NCBI GenBank assembly: GCA_019787685.1
Contig: JAHNUO010000021.1
Span: forward strand, 1 to 64,000
Direction: 5' to 3'
Length of the DNA: 64,000 nucleotides
Source of the DNA: Chiua virens
Lineage: Eukaryota; Basidiomycota; Agaricomycetes; Boletales; Boletaceae
Shown here: positions 48,417-60,118 of the stretch, one piece after another
Layout: each line of letters opens with the position of its first letter
How positions within the stretch are numbered: position 1 is the stretch's first letter
Notes under the pieces: model-generated
Told to the model about the DNA's origin: nothing
Database searches by the model: none
Seen by the model: the letters and a program-made list of their open reading frames with translations, nothing else
Translations under genes and position numbers: made by a program

Positions 48417-51400
48417 TCGAATAAAGATCTGGAAGCGCGTGTATCATCGTACACCAGCTCCCAATCCTCGTCCGTCTCAGACCTCGACCACCTCAGGAAC
48501 CGTGTTGACGAGACCGAGAGAGAAAAACGGGATCTCATCGACGTCGTAAGCAGGCTCAAGGAGGACGCCTCCCAGCGTGATGGTGCCTTCAGTCTCTTTG
48601 AGAAACGGTGGACCTGACTGACCTCCGTGCCTTAGAGGAAGTCCAAAACCTTCGTGCCAGTCTTCGCCAGATTCATCAAGACCATCAGATCCTCAAAACT
48701 CAAGTCCGCGAGCTTCGCTCAGCGGAGACGTCGACCAAAGTAAATGCATTCATCCACACCCATTCAAAGACCGCATACTGATGTGCCCCTCTTCAGTTCA
48801 AGCTTGAAACGCTCTCCCAACAACTTACTCTGGCACAGTCTGAAACCGAGCGCGCAAGCAGCGAGTTGACTGCCAAGGCTGACAAGTATGCCAACTACCG
48901 ACGTACCAAGCATGCCAAATTCATCCAACTACAGTTAGTGCACAACTCTCTAACACAAAAACACGCTCTTTCTGAGGTTCTCTCAGAGCAGCGCAGTCTG
49001 CGCAGACCGCATCAATGCAACACCTGACTCAGGCACTCACCAAAGCACAGGACTTGCAGGGTCAGCTTGCAGAACAGGAGGCAGCGTTCACCACAGAGGT
49101 CTCAGGCTTGAAGAGGCTGGTAACGATCATGGAAGAAAGGGAGAAACAAGCAAAGGATATCGTGGAAAGCGCCGAGCACGAGTGGGCGAGCATAGGTGAT
49201 CGTGCCGAGCAGAGAGAACGACATGCTCGAGAAGAAGCCGAGAAGAGGTTGGAGCAGCTGGAGGCCATCATGGAGAGGATGCATTGTGGTGAACTCCCCG
49301 TCACTGGTCGTGGCAGCTCTGTTCCCGCTACTCCTGGTCGTCCCTCTGGCTCTGCTTCCGATATGATGCTGGGTCTCAGCTTCATCGTGGCAACGGTTAG
49401 CAGAGTCCGAAAGGGTGGTAAGACCTTTGCGGAGATGTATGCAGATTACGTGCGCCTCGAAGAAGAGTACATGAAGAAATGCGCCGAGTACGATCGTATG
49501 GACAGGACGCTTTCCGACGTACTTGCTCAGATAGAAGAACGGGTGAGAGATTCTTGGTTGTGTGGCATGTTTTCTGCTTACACTGTTTCCAGGCTCCTGC
49601 TCTTGCACAACAACGTGAGGATTATGAACGTCTCAGGGAAGAATCCGGACAACTCGCTGGTCAACGTTTCAACTCTCTGCCGCTCTCGCCGAACGCGATG
49701 CCAGTGCTGCCTCTTTTCAAGAAGCATCGCAGAAGCTCAAGAAATCATGCCAAGAGACCGACCTTCTCCAGTATCAACTCACCGATTTGGGCCGACAGGT
49801 TCAAGCGCTTCTCCAGGAACTTGGATGACGCGGTGATCCTTTGATTCCCTCGGACGAGGAAGGAGACGAGATGGCATCATTACTTCCTGATAATATTGGT
49901 GCCGTCATCACCAACAACCTCGTTTTGTTCCGGTCGATCCCATCCCTCCAAGAGCAGAACCAGAAGTTGTTGAAGAAAAAGATCGTTCGTGAGCTTGGAG
50001 CAAAGATGGAGGCCAAGGAGCGCGAATACCGTGAGGCTCTCGAAAAGGAGCAGAGCGAGGCCGTTCGCGAGGCGCGCATGAAGCCATCCAAGATCTTGCG
50101 GCCCAACTTGAGAGGCAAAAGAAGAGCAGCGAAGTCACTATCCATGCGTATATGAAGGAACGAGATACTTTAAAGGCGATGCTTGCTCGTGCTGAGCGCT
50201 CATCGTTGCATACCACTGTCAACGGCGATGTCAACGGCGCCGCGCCCGCTCCGCCAGGTGATTTGGTCGCCGAGCTGGAGGATGCTCAAGCACAGTTCGA
50301 GTCGCACAGAGTGGAAATCGGCTTGGATACCGAGAAGCTGCGAGAGGACTTGGTACAAGCCCAGAGACAACTTGGTCAAGCCAATGCAGCACTTGCAAAG
50401 GCTACTGCCAAGGTTGAGTTCCTTGATGGCAAGTCGGAAACAGCATACGCATTGATCATCCGCTTACTCACTTTCCTCCAGAACGTCAATGCATGACTCA
50501 GGAGCAGCTGGGTTTGCAAAGCAGAGACTTGGATAGCTTGGCGTTGCGCAATCAGCAGCTTTATGATCAACAAACGCGTCTCGACATTGACTGCGAGCGT
50601 ATCATGGATGAGTTGGCCGGCAGAAAGAGTTACCTGGAACAGCTTCGCAATGAGGTTGCAAACCTACGAGCAGAGAAGATCTGGGAGGTTAGTATCCATT
50701 AGGATGAGATTTTCGAGATTAAAAACAATCCCTGCCAGACTGTCTAAAATCGATTGATCGACGAGAATAAAAAGCTCGCCGTTGAGCGTTCATAACTTTC
50801 GGATCTTATGGCTAATGTCCAGAGAATGCATAACGATCTCGAGCGTTCAGGAGAGAATGATCGCCGACGACTCGAGACACAGGTGCAGATGATGGAGAAC
50901 CAGACGTAAGTCTGCCCACTGAAATTTTTCTACGCTCTAATATTGCTCATCCCATGTAGGCAAGATTTGAAGACGCAGCTGAGCCAGGAACGCGAAACCA
51001 TTCATCATGTCACGCTGCAGAGAGGCATTGACATGAAGGATCTCCAACCACGCTTGGACAAGGCAGTATGTCACAACAAGTATTGGAAGCTCCTGACCAT
51101 GCTCACCCATGATTGTAGGCTGAGTAATTATCTCAAGCGCGAGAGGCACTCCTTGGGGCCGAAACTAGCAAGACGCATCTTCAAGAGCGGGTGGATGATT
51201 TGGCACGTCAACTCCAAGGCAATGCAGAGAAACTTGCTGTTTACGAAAGGAGAACGGTTGGTACAGGCGCTACTGCTTCTGTCCCCGACCCAGATCTATC
51301 CCGCGAGCAACAACTCGAGCAAGAAGTTGCCGACCTTTGGTATGTTTTGATACCAGTACACTGCTAGTTTGTCCTTATCATGCCTTAAGTGCGCAACTCA

Positions 51401-53291
51401 AGGTTGCCCAAAGGAATCTTGCCGCTGCTCGTAATCACATGCAACAGTTCCAAGAGATCAGTCAGGCCAACGAGGCTGCTCTTACTGCCCTCAACACTAC
51501 TCATGAATACAAGGCGGATGCCAAAGCCCGGCTTGCCAGACACGAGGTACACGTCCATGTATCCCTTCTGACAACCTGGTCATCTCAGTCTCCTTAGCTC
51601 GAATGCGAGTCACTCGAGGAGAAACTCCGCTCCGTTCAGCAAGAAGTCCAACAGTGGACAAACAAATTCAACGATCTCCAGAAGACCCTCGAAGATACGA
51701 TTGTGGACATGAGCACCTTGGAGAGAAACTCTGAAGGCGACCAAGCTGTTCACGAACGCGAGATGCGTGCGTTGGAACAGCGTGCAGTGGTGCGCACCAT
51801 TCTTTTTGATAGTATACTTTTGCTTAAATTATTTCACAGGCTGCGGAGGGCAGGTATTCGCGCGAAGTGGTTGCACACGCCGAATCCTTCAAGACCATCG
51901 AGAATCTCAAACAGCAGCTTGACAATGCACAGGCTACTTCGCGCCAGAACCTGACACGGGCTGCTAATGCTCAGGCTAAGCTCGAGGCATTGGAAGGAAG
52001 TTGGAAACAGCAAAAGGATGCTCTGGACAAGGAGATTGTGGATCTCAACGGACGGTATGGGCTTGATCGTGCCACGCGTGTTATATTTCTACTCGGCGTC
52101 TTTGCAGTTGCAAGGATCTGGCGGCACAAAACACACTCCTGCACCAACATCTCGGTAGTGTCGGCTCTCAAGCGGCGCGTATCCGTCAGGTTGCAGATTC
52201 CGCTGCAGAAAGTACTAGCGATGGCGTAGATGCTGGCAGTGACGTGGACACGAAACTGTCTGTTCTGCGTTCTGCGATGGCGTACCTGAGAAAAGAGAAG
52301 GAAATCGTGGATCTTCAACTCGAGCTGGATAAACAAGAAAACATCCGTCTCAAAACTCAGCTTGATCACCTGAACCAGAGCTTGCAGGATGTCTGCAAGA
52401 CGCTTTCAGAGGCAAGTGGAGCCAGGGCGTCCCTTATCTGCCTTATTGAAACTCGCGTTACAGGAACACGAGAAAGCCGTGCAAGCAGCCACATCAGACA
52501 CCCAGCACACTGAGATGTTGGAGCGGATCAATCAACTCAGCATGCTCCGTGAGAATAACGTGACCCTACGTGCTGACTGCGAGAACTATTCAATGCGTTC
52601 ACGCGAATTGGATGCCAAGCTTAGAACGCTCTCTGCTGAGCTCGAACCCGCTAAGGAACAAGCACGTATTGCGCATGCTGAGCTCCAAGCTCGGGATGTT
52701 CAAATTATCCTTCTCGAGAGCGAAAGCAAGCGTTGGCAGGAACGCAATGCGCAGTTGTTGGGCAAGGTAGCCCGTCCTTGCCAGTCGAGCGTTTCGTTCG
52801 TTAAACACGTCGATAGTACGATTGTATTGACCCCGCCGAGTTGCAAGCACTGAAAGAGGAGGTTGAAAACACAAAGGCTCAAAAGGCCGACTTCGAGAAA
52901 CGTCTCGCCGAGGATAGAAAGCGCTCGGTGATGAGAAGGCTTCCAAGGTTGCTACCCCACCAGCTCAGCCATCCCTCATCGTGGGTCCCTATATTCGTGT
53001 CTCCATTTGCTCCTTTAATGTGCCGACAGGATAGTTTGCGGCCTGAGCGGGACAAAGTGCTTGCTGAAAAAGAGAGCTGGAGTCAACCTGCCACTGGTGA
53101 CTCATCTGATGTCGCCAAGGCACAGTTAGAGGCAGAGAAGGTAGAGCTCACAAACAGCACCGCCCACAAGCACCGGACCAGCGCCCAGAGCGCCGTCGGA
53201 CGACTCGTTGGTGAAACAGTTGAAACCTGCCAGGGAGGGTGCTGGTGGCACCGCGCCGGCCACTGCTGCGGGCAATAAGCCACCGCCATGA
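48417..53291 (+). pseudogene. mlp1: decayed MLP1/TPR nuclear-pore basket protein gene
   Basis: Long coiled-coil coding sequence over many exons matches the TPR/MLP1 family, which forms the nuclear basket and acts in mRNA export and spindle-checkpoint anchoring. Diagnostic blocks: DLEARVSS, RELRSAETSTKFKLETLSQQ (48700-48815), MMLGLSF..VSRVRKGGKTF (49365-49425), AVITNNLVLFRSIP (49900), NQQLYDQQTR (50550), QLRNEVANLRAEKIWE (50640), FQEISQANEAAL (51450), YLRKEKEIVDLQLELDKQEN (52285), INQLSMLRENN and, across an intron, YDCIDPAELQAL (52831). The N-terminus is missing. One-base frame losses occur near 48978, 49658 and 50072. In-frame stops lie at 49826, 50745, 50793 and 51125 where Arg or Gln is expected. 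The C-terminal tail is shortened. Confidence 0.85.
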
Positions 53292-53449
53292 TTAATGGGT
53301 GTATGAGGACGCTGTTCTTTTCTTATCGCTTGCATCTTGTATCATTATCCGCGCGTTTCGTTTCATTACTTACAATACCAGATTCGCGTCAATCTCGCAT
53401 TTCATGTTCGTTCTTTGGCCGATTTGAAAATATTCACACCAATGGAGCA

Positions 53450-54332
53450 ATGAATGATATTTTAACCAAGCTGGATAAGAGGGGCATAAATCTGCGAGAC
53501 GGGGTACAAAAGTTTCCCGATCCTCTCCGCCACTTGGGGCAATACCGGCGTCCGGAAGCATACGCCAACCGGGCGGTGCTCGCCATCGGTACATCTGCAG
53601 GATATCCACCGGACTACTCGCTCCACCACGCTGATAAAGCGAACAGATTAGTGGGTCTGACATACAAGGACTTGAATATTCGAGCTCAACAAGTTTTTGG
53701 GGTGAGATTCACAACATGTCCATAAGTTCATGGGCTGACTTTCCACGACCTACAAGACTAACAATGGTGCGCTGAAATCCACTCTGCAGTAATACCGCGG
53801 GAAATCCAAGGAACTGGATCCCGAAAAACACGACTATGGTTGGGGAAATAAAGCTATTCTTGCCCGTACCTGATGGGTCACCTATTCAGTCTGGGCTCAT
53901 CGAACTCAAAAATCGTACCGCCGCTTGTTTGCATCCGTTAGAAGATCACCTGATAATAGATGCCGCCCCAAGATTATATCGGGAATTGGCAGTGCCGTAC
54001 TCGCCGCCGGCTTGCCACAATACTATGACAATGCACCGTTTCGTGAAGATCTTGCTGCGATGGTATCATCATTTCTCCCCACGGATGGCTCGCACATTCG
54101 AGACTTGTATCTCGATCAATTTTATCTCGAGGTTCGTGGTCAATGCAATTTGGCATTACCAATGGCCTGCTAATTGAGAGACGCAGTTGGTACAGCCATC
54201 CAAATGTTCGCATCGATCGAGTACACGGCAAAGCTGCCCAACAAGCAGAAAATGCGGGATTGTATGAGGAGATGGTCGAAGAACGTGGCAGGTGCAGAAA
54301 GAAACTGTTGCGGTTGGAATATCCTCGGTTTG
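53450..54332 (+). pseudogene. decayed conserved gene, family not recognised
   Basis: Ordered fragments in different frames: RGINLRDGVQKFPDPL and LAIGTSAGYPPDYSLHHADK (53480-53660), then VPDGSPIQSGLIELKNR (about 53867), then KIISGIGSAVLAAGLPQYYD (about 53971), LPTDGSHIRDLYLDQFYLEV, LRDAVGTAIQMFASIEY and KMRDCMRRWSKNVAGAERN, ending with TAG at 54332. A TGA at about 53871 and a TAA at 54171 interrupt them. The peptide quality suggests a once-functional gene. I cannot name the family. Confidence 0.5.
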
Positions 54333-56348
54333 TAGGCAAGTCGTCAGCATTTCATTCCCGTTGCATTATTGGTGGAGCACCCCTGGTCGTGCTTTGGCGC
54401 ACGTTCAATGCTCGATTGGCTGATTGGCTGGTCGAACGAGTCTGCTTTGGAGAAGCCATCCAATGCACCCGAACGGCGAATCCGAGCACGTGAGATGCGT
54501 GTGACCCATAACTTGCCGCGCACTCCGAGTCGCACAACTTGATGCAACCACCGCTCGGGGACCTCCGCTACTCAGTTTTTGGCCTGCCTCTATTGCATTG
54601 GCTACGCCGTGTCAATATGCAGTCGCTGGGAACCAGCGAACACCAGCCGACACTGAGTTGCTGGAACCCTTGGCCTATCCGAGCGGTTGCGCTTACTCGC
54701 TGCCCACCTTTGCCCTGCGCTCAGTCGCCCTTGTGGTCGCTCTGCTTTCCCCATGCACCCCTTCGCTTGCAGCTGCAGCGGCACCGCAGTCGTCGCAGTA
54801 CCCCCGACTCGCCGGAATCATTCGCTACTTGCCTTTACCTTGCATCTGCACTATCCCCCTCGTGGTCACTCCGCCTCTGCCCGTGCACCTGGATCCCGCC
54901 GCATTCGGGACGGTAGGACAATCGGAGTTTGATTAACCAACTTTTTCTGCTGCCTTCCTCCCCCCACCTCCGCGCTGGCGGCACGATTACCGCGGCCCAG
55001 GCTCACTAGTTGCGCCTGCTCTCTGGCCAGGCTCCTACTTTTGCCCCGCCTTCTCTTTCCCGCTCCCTCTGACCCCCTTACCTATGCACCTTCGCATTCC
55101 CAGCAGCAAACCGGGGGTGGCGACGACCAGGCGATCGCAGCAGTTCAACCATCCCAGCGGCGCCCTAGCCACTGGCCACCCACCTGCCCTGCCCTGCCCT
55201 GCCCTGCCCTGCCCTCGGCCGCTCCCAACCCTCAGCGATGGAGCAGGCTCAGCTCTAAGCCCCAGGCTGGGCTGCTCACCCCCAGCCTCTAAGTCAGCAA
55301 AGACGGCGGGCCAACTGCGCTCGCGCGAGGTGCTGGCACGCAGCCGTGCTATCTGGCTCAACAACGCCCACGCCCGCAGCACCGGCATCAACTTTCCTAG
55401 TTTGGCCCAGGGTATGCGCGTCTAGCCTGGCAGAGTCTTCGTATCTGACTGCCCGCCCCCTGCAGCTTTCCCACACAAGCTGGTCGCAGCCATTCCACCA
55501 CTTTTTGGGGCCTCTCGATGCTGGCTGGCGCGTTCGTTACGCACCAGGAAAAGATCCCTTGACCGGCACCAGGGCCCTAGATATCTTGCAGCAAGCAGTG
55601 CAGGAAACTTGTGAAGACGCCCAGCAATGGGGTGCAACAAGCCATCTTGACCTGGCGCAGCGTTTAGGCTAGCTTCAGCGGTGGCACGCTGAGTTTAGAT
55701 GGCCAGGCTGGGCTTGGCAAGGGAGCGTCAGCGCCAACGCGCCAAAGGTGAGTATCCAGGGGCGCAGGTGGCTGCAGCGCAGCGATGAGAGTGAGGCAAG
55801 CTCCGCAGGGATGCGGCTGCGGCGGTGGACCACGGATGAGGCCGGGACAGCGGCTGAGGGTGCAGCACGCAAACAAAGGCAGGCCTGCGAATGAGGATGC
55901 GGCCATGGCGGTGTGCTGAGGACAAGGGCCCCGGAACGGCTGCAATGCACCAACGAGGATGCAACTGCGGTGTGATGACCATTGAGCAGCGGTGGGCGGC
56001 TGCGCTGGTGCGCTGAAGGCGGAGGTGCGGCAACGACCAGGACTGGGGTGTGCTGGTCTGGATGCGGCTGTGGCAGTGCGGCAGTCGCGGTAGAATAAAG
56101 CTAGGACCTAAGCCAGGCCTGGGGAGCTCTTAGTGTACTGCAGCCTAAAGTTCCTAGCATACTGGACAAGCAATTTGAAAGTGTGAACATGCTGCAGAAG
56201 TTCCAAATTTGCAGCAACAATTCAATCCGATAGCCTTTTCCTTTTCCCACAACCACGTCTTGCTGCCTAACTATCTCCACTCTGCAGCTCCTAGTGAGTC
56301 TTTTCAACCACTAGCAGTGCACCCAAGCCATTAAGTGGGCTAATAGCA
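54333..56348. other. GC-rich region without recognised genes
   Basis: Rich in Pro/Ala/Arg-coding low-complexity sequence on both strands, with a CCCTG microsatellite at about 55188-55214 and GCGGCTG.GGCGGTG-type reiterations at 55800-56090. Probably repeat-derived. No motif in any frame. Confidence 0.35.
55188..55214. repeat. (CCCTG)n microsatellite
   Basis: Five uninterrupted CCCTG/CCTGC units. Pentanucleotide repeats like this slip easily, so copy number may vary between strains. Confidence 0.8.
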
Positions 56349-58024
56349 ATGCCTCATGATAAGAAGTTGTTTCAGAAAGTGGCTTATTGTGCTGCAACTG
56401 ATGCAGTCATCATCAGTTTGCTCTATAAGGCTGAAATACCATTCTTCCAGGATGCAATAACCACTGAATTAGCCAGTCTTTGGCATAGCCTTCATCCTGC
56501 CCCCCATCCCCCCATGCTCCTCCCAACTCCACTTGAACCCTGCCAGCACTGTTACAGCAACAAGGCCAATCTCTTTGCTGAGTTCATCCAGTGGACTGGC
56601 AACCAGTGGATCAAGGATCCTGATAATCAAGCATTCCAGCTGCTATTTACTGCATGGCATGCCTTCAAAAAAGCAAAGGATCAGGCAAGGAGCCAGAAGC
56701 GGGCCCTTATTCGAAAGCTCCGGCTCAAATCTAGTGCAGAGCAGCGCAAGAACTTCATCAAACACCTCCCAGAGATTAAGCTTGTAGAACTTCCCAAGCC
56801 CTATCCACCAAAAGGCTTCTGGTGGTATGAGAGTGGCAGGGCTCTCCAGAAATGGGAAATGATTTTGACACAAGGCAAGCAAGCTGATAAGCGCAAAAAG
56901 CGGTTTCCTCTTCTCAAAATTGATTCCAAGCAACTTCAACACACTGTTCCTTCTGGTAGCAGTGCCATCATCCGGGATGCAAAAACTGGAGAGCTTGTTT
57001 TGATGGTTGTGAGGGATTTTTGTCAAGACTTGGGTGTTCTCAATTGGGCTGATGGAGTAGTCCGGGAAGTTATTGGACACAAGCGGAGTGTGCGCGTGCG
57101 TTCTCAATTATGGCTGGCTAGTATTCAATGCTAATCATCATGCAATCAGCTGGAGGATCCTGGAAAGCTGGCACTCATTGGTTACTCAGCAGGTGCACTC
57201 AGTGCACCCAAGTTTGATTGGGTCCGGAATCTTTTGTCGTCGAAGATGCCCACTGAAGCTATTGAGGAGTTGGACACCAAGTCCAGTGCAGTTTTTGCAC
57301 TTTTTTGGAATATATTGCAGAGTACTGTTCCTGACGATGTTCAGCAAGACTTCGAGGACTTTTTGCAGAGAACAAACATCGTTCAGATGGGTGGCAATCC
57401 TACCAGTTCCACTATCTCTAGAACTGGTTCTTATTCCATTGTTGATGGAATTGGCGACATCTATACCTTTTCTACTGCTCCCCTTGCACCTCCCCAAGGT
57501 GTATTTGCAGAAAATTATAGCAGGCAAGTTCCTCACATCCATTTACCTCTTTTTTAATCTTTTTTTTTAACTGGTATTGTAGGGCAGGCCATCTTGAGCA
57601 CCAGCCCCACAAATTTGCAGCATCTTGGACAACTGGTCGGATTGGTACAGCATCAAAAGGTGGTATGTTTTACACCAGCTCTCATGGTATCTGTGTGGAA
57701 CCTGCTGCCAATACCATGGTGGTTTGGCAGCCCCAGAATGTCCATGGGACAAGCCTTCAAGACAGGCACACCAACCAGCATGATCCTTATTTCTCACAAA
57801 CTGGACTTGCAATTGTTACCTCAAATAGGTTGGAATCTGTCTGGAAGCAATACCGAAAGGACCTACTGCAGCATCAAAAGGCTGTTGAGACATTGGAGGT
57901 TACTAGTGATGGGTTGGATGAGAATGATTCTATTGATGAGAATATCTCATGCTGGTGCTCTGCAGGTAAAGAATGCCCTATCTGCCTCTACAGTGTTAGT
58001 CTATCCGAGTCAGGCAGCGAGTAA
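56349..58024 (+). CDS. candidate 2-oxoglutarate/Fe(II) dioxygenase, possibly TET/JBP-like
   Basis: Three exons (56349-57095, 57150-57523, 57583-58024) give 520 residues without a break. The middle has SAIIRDAKTGELVLMVVRDF, IGHKRSVR, LALIGYSAGAL and SSAVFALFWNI. After YSRAG come a His-rich segment (HLEHQPHKFAASWTT), a strand-turn block (GGMFYTSSHGICV...NTMVVWQPQNVHGTSL) and GLAIVTSNRL. This order fits a double-stranded beta-helix dioxygenase: an HxE or nearby His/acid pair, a distal His in VHGT, then an Arg in SNRL that could bind 2-oxoglutarate. The fungal TET/JBP expansion, linked to KDZ-type transposons, is the closest family I can suggest, by pattern only. The C-terminus has a CWCSAGKECPIC cysteine cluster. 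Intron 2 begins AG|GCAAGT, a GC-AG intron. Confidence 0.5.
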
Positions 58025-58244
58025 ATCATGGTAGATTCTGCAGTCATAGTACTGGGCAAACGATAGTGGTATAATGCATTCATTCACTGGCAGTGGTACA
58101 ACTTTGCAATCTACATAGATACTGTATACATGGACACTGTAATTTGGTGCGATTGGGGCAAGGGCACCAGTGAGGGCAGGCGCACACACTTGCAGATGCC
58201 ACGGAAGAGGGAAAGGGCACAGGTAGTGCAGGTGCGGGTGCAGC

Positions 58245-60100
58245 ACTCAGCGATAGCAAGGGCAGGCTAGGTGCTCTTGTGCTCGAATACATCGCGGTTG
58301 TCATTTTGGCCCTGAGGAACTTCTGGTCAATTTGTTGTGAATACTCCGTTGTGTACTGCGAGATCCACCTTGCGCCGATCTCTGTCTGATCCCCATCTTC
58401 AAGGATATCCAAGTCCGGTTTCAGAGCACAACATTCCACGGCAGAGTTGTACCTCTCCTCGTTGTAAGAGTATCGAAACAGAATGTTGTCTCTAATGGAT
58501 TGGTGTCGCAGCCAAGGGGATTGCGCAGCATAAGAGATAGCATGCATATTACCATATTCATCGATGTTGGAGGGGTTCTTGGACATGACGAGTGTTCCCT
58601 TTGTGATGGTCATTTCCCCCCAAAGCGCCAGCTAATATGGGGTTATGCCCGCGTAAGGATCTTAGCTGCGCTCAAACACAAAGGCTCATCAGTAACGCGG
58701 ATTTACCGCTCGCAGTCGGACCAGTGATCAACGCCAACTCGCCATCGGGGAACCGCAGCAAAATATCCTTGAGTTCGAACTTGTGATCTTCGACCGCAAA
58801 TATAGCCGACTGGCTCTCTGCGTCGACCGTCGTGGCCAACCCATCGCTTGGGCTCCGACTGGCATTCACACTTGAATTTCCATTCTTAGCGTTCCCATTC
58901 TTCTTGCCCTTCCCGTCATCCTTGGACCCCTGCTCATCCTCTGGTACCTCGTTCCACTTGAACGAGCCACCCTCGATTCCAAGACCCTCGTCGACAGCAA
59001 GGGAATCCGTAAGTACCCGAGCACGCTTCATAGACGATACCTATTCGGTGACTTCCTCTTCTTCGAGATAGGTCTCGATCCGTTTCAGTGCAACACCAGT
59101 CTGATGGCAAGTAAATAGGCTAGACGGTGACAAACGGGAAGAATGAGTTACCTGGAGTATTTGGACTATCCAAGCAGGAATAATGTTCAGCGGCTGCCTG
59201 ATGAAAAGTTAGTAAGGTCGAAGGTGATTAAACGTCGGCATACCGAATCATGTTAAATAACGCGATGGATGTGAATGCGGCGGAAACGGTCAATTGATTC
59301 CCTTGGTATATGCACGCAAAGAATGAGATCAAGGGAACAAGTATGCGAGCCGAATTCCAGATGGCGGTGAACAAAATTGAGTTGAGATGGGCTAGATGAT
59401 GCATCAAGTTGGGTGTCCTCTGAATTATAAATGGCGGTTGACTCACCTTTGATCATCCAATTCATTTCAACTCCCCTCGTGTCCATCGCTCGGTCAATTC
59501 ATTGCTCTTCCCAAGCGAAGAACTTGATGAATTTCACAGCACTAATCAGCTCGTTCAGAACCCCCATGCATTTATCACGGGATGCAGAGACGCCCTTCTG
59601 GATCCGGATGCTGCGCTTCATGACGTAGCTATTCAACGGCCACCCGATAAGTATCACAATGAACCCTGCCAAGGCGGAAATCCCGAGAAGGCTACACGCG
59701 GTGAGCCTATAACCGAGAGCGCATGAATCAGGAACATACTTGTATAAAAATACTGATGCACTGATGATTTCAAAGGGACCTGCACGACTTCGCGTCAACA
59801 TCGCAGATCACTTGAGCCATGTGGCTTACCTCCGCAAATGAAGTACATTCCTGAAACCATCATGGCGATCCTATTTGCGCCAATGGCCACCAGGTTGACA
59901 ATCTTGCCGATGTCGGCACCAGCTTTGGGTTCATCTCCAGAAGGATTCTCAGAAGGCACGATCCCAGCCTTTCTGTCTGCGCCGTCCGTTAGTTTGTCCT
60001 TGTCAACGACACCTGAATAGTCTTTGCACTTGAGTGCCTTGTCGTAAATAGCAGCCATAAGCTCTGCGCCCATGCGCGTGCAAGCACGTCCACCATACCG
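58245..60100 (-). pseudogene. truncated ABCC-type (Yor1/MRP-like) ABC transporter
   Basis: Minus-strand exons carry the second half of the first membrane domain and part of nucleotide-binding domain 1. Blocks: MGAELMAAIYDKALK (60073 downwards), KAGADIGKIVNLVAIGANRI, SIRIQKGVSASRDKCMGVLN (about 59600), FIKFFAWEEQ, GNQLTVSAAFTSIALFNMIR (about 59290), ETYLEEEEVTE, Walker A TGPTASGKSALLMSL (about 58710), SKNPSNIDEYGNMHAISYAA and IRDNILF (about 58480). A TAG at 59041-59043 interrupts VTE.VSSMK, where Gln is expected. After TEIGAR the LSGGQ signature is unrecognisable, the sequence decays by 58250, and NBD1's Walker B, the second membrane domain and NBD2 are absent. It cannot be a working transporter. 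Confidence 0.8.
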
Positions 60101-60118
60101 CAGATGTTATCAGCGTTT
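60098..60118. other. breakpoint joining MTR10 and ABC-transporter fragments
   Basis: Reading the minus strand, MTR10-family sequence ends within QLQTL near 60115. ABCC-family sequence starts at about 60097 with GGRACTRMGAEL. The two are in the same orientation but different frames, with at most about 20 bp between them. Confidence 0.7.

Noticed and set aside
49062..49608. Minus-strand ORFs of 107 and 168 codons opposite MLP1
   Set aside because: Antisense shadows of the coiled-coil coding sequence, rich in Ser/Leu/Cys as expected for reverse-read Glu/Gln/Ala codons.
54539..56033. Many Pro/Ala/Arg-rich ORFs on both strands
   Set aside because: Driven by GC-rich reiterated sequence; no frame is favoured and no domain is seen.
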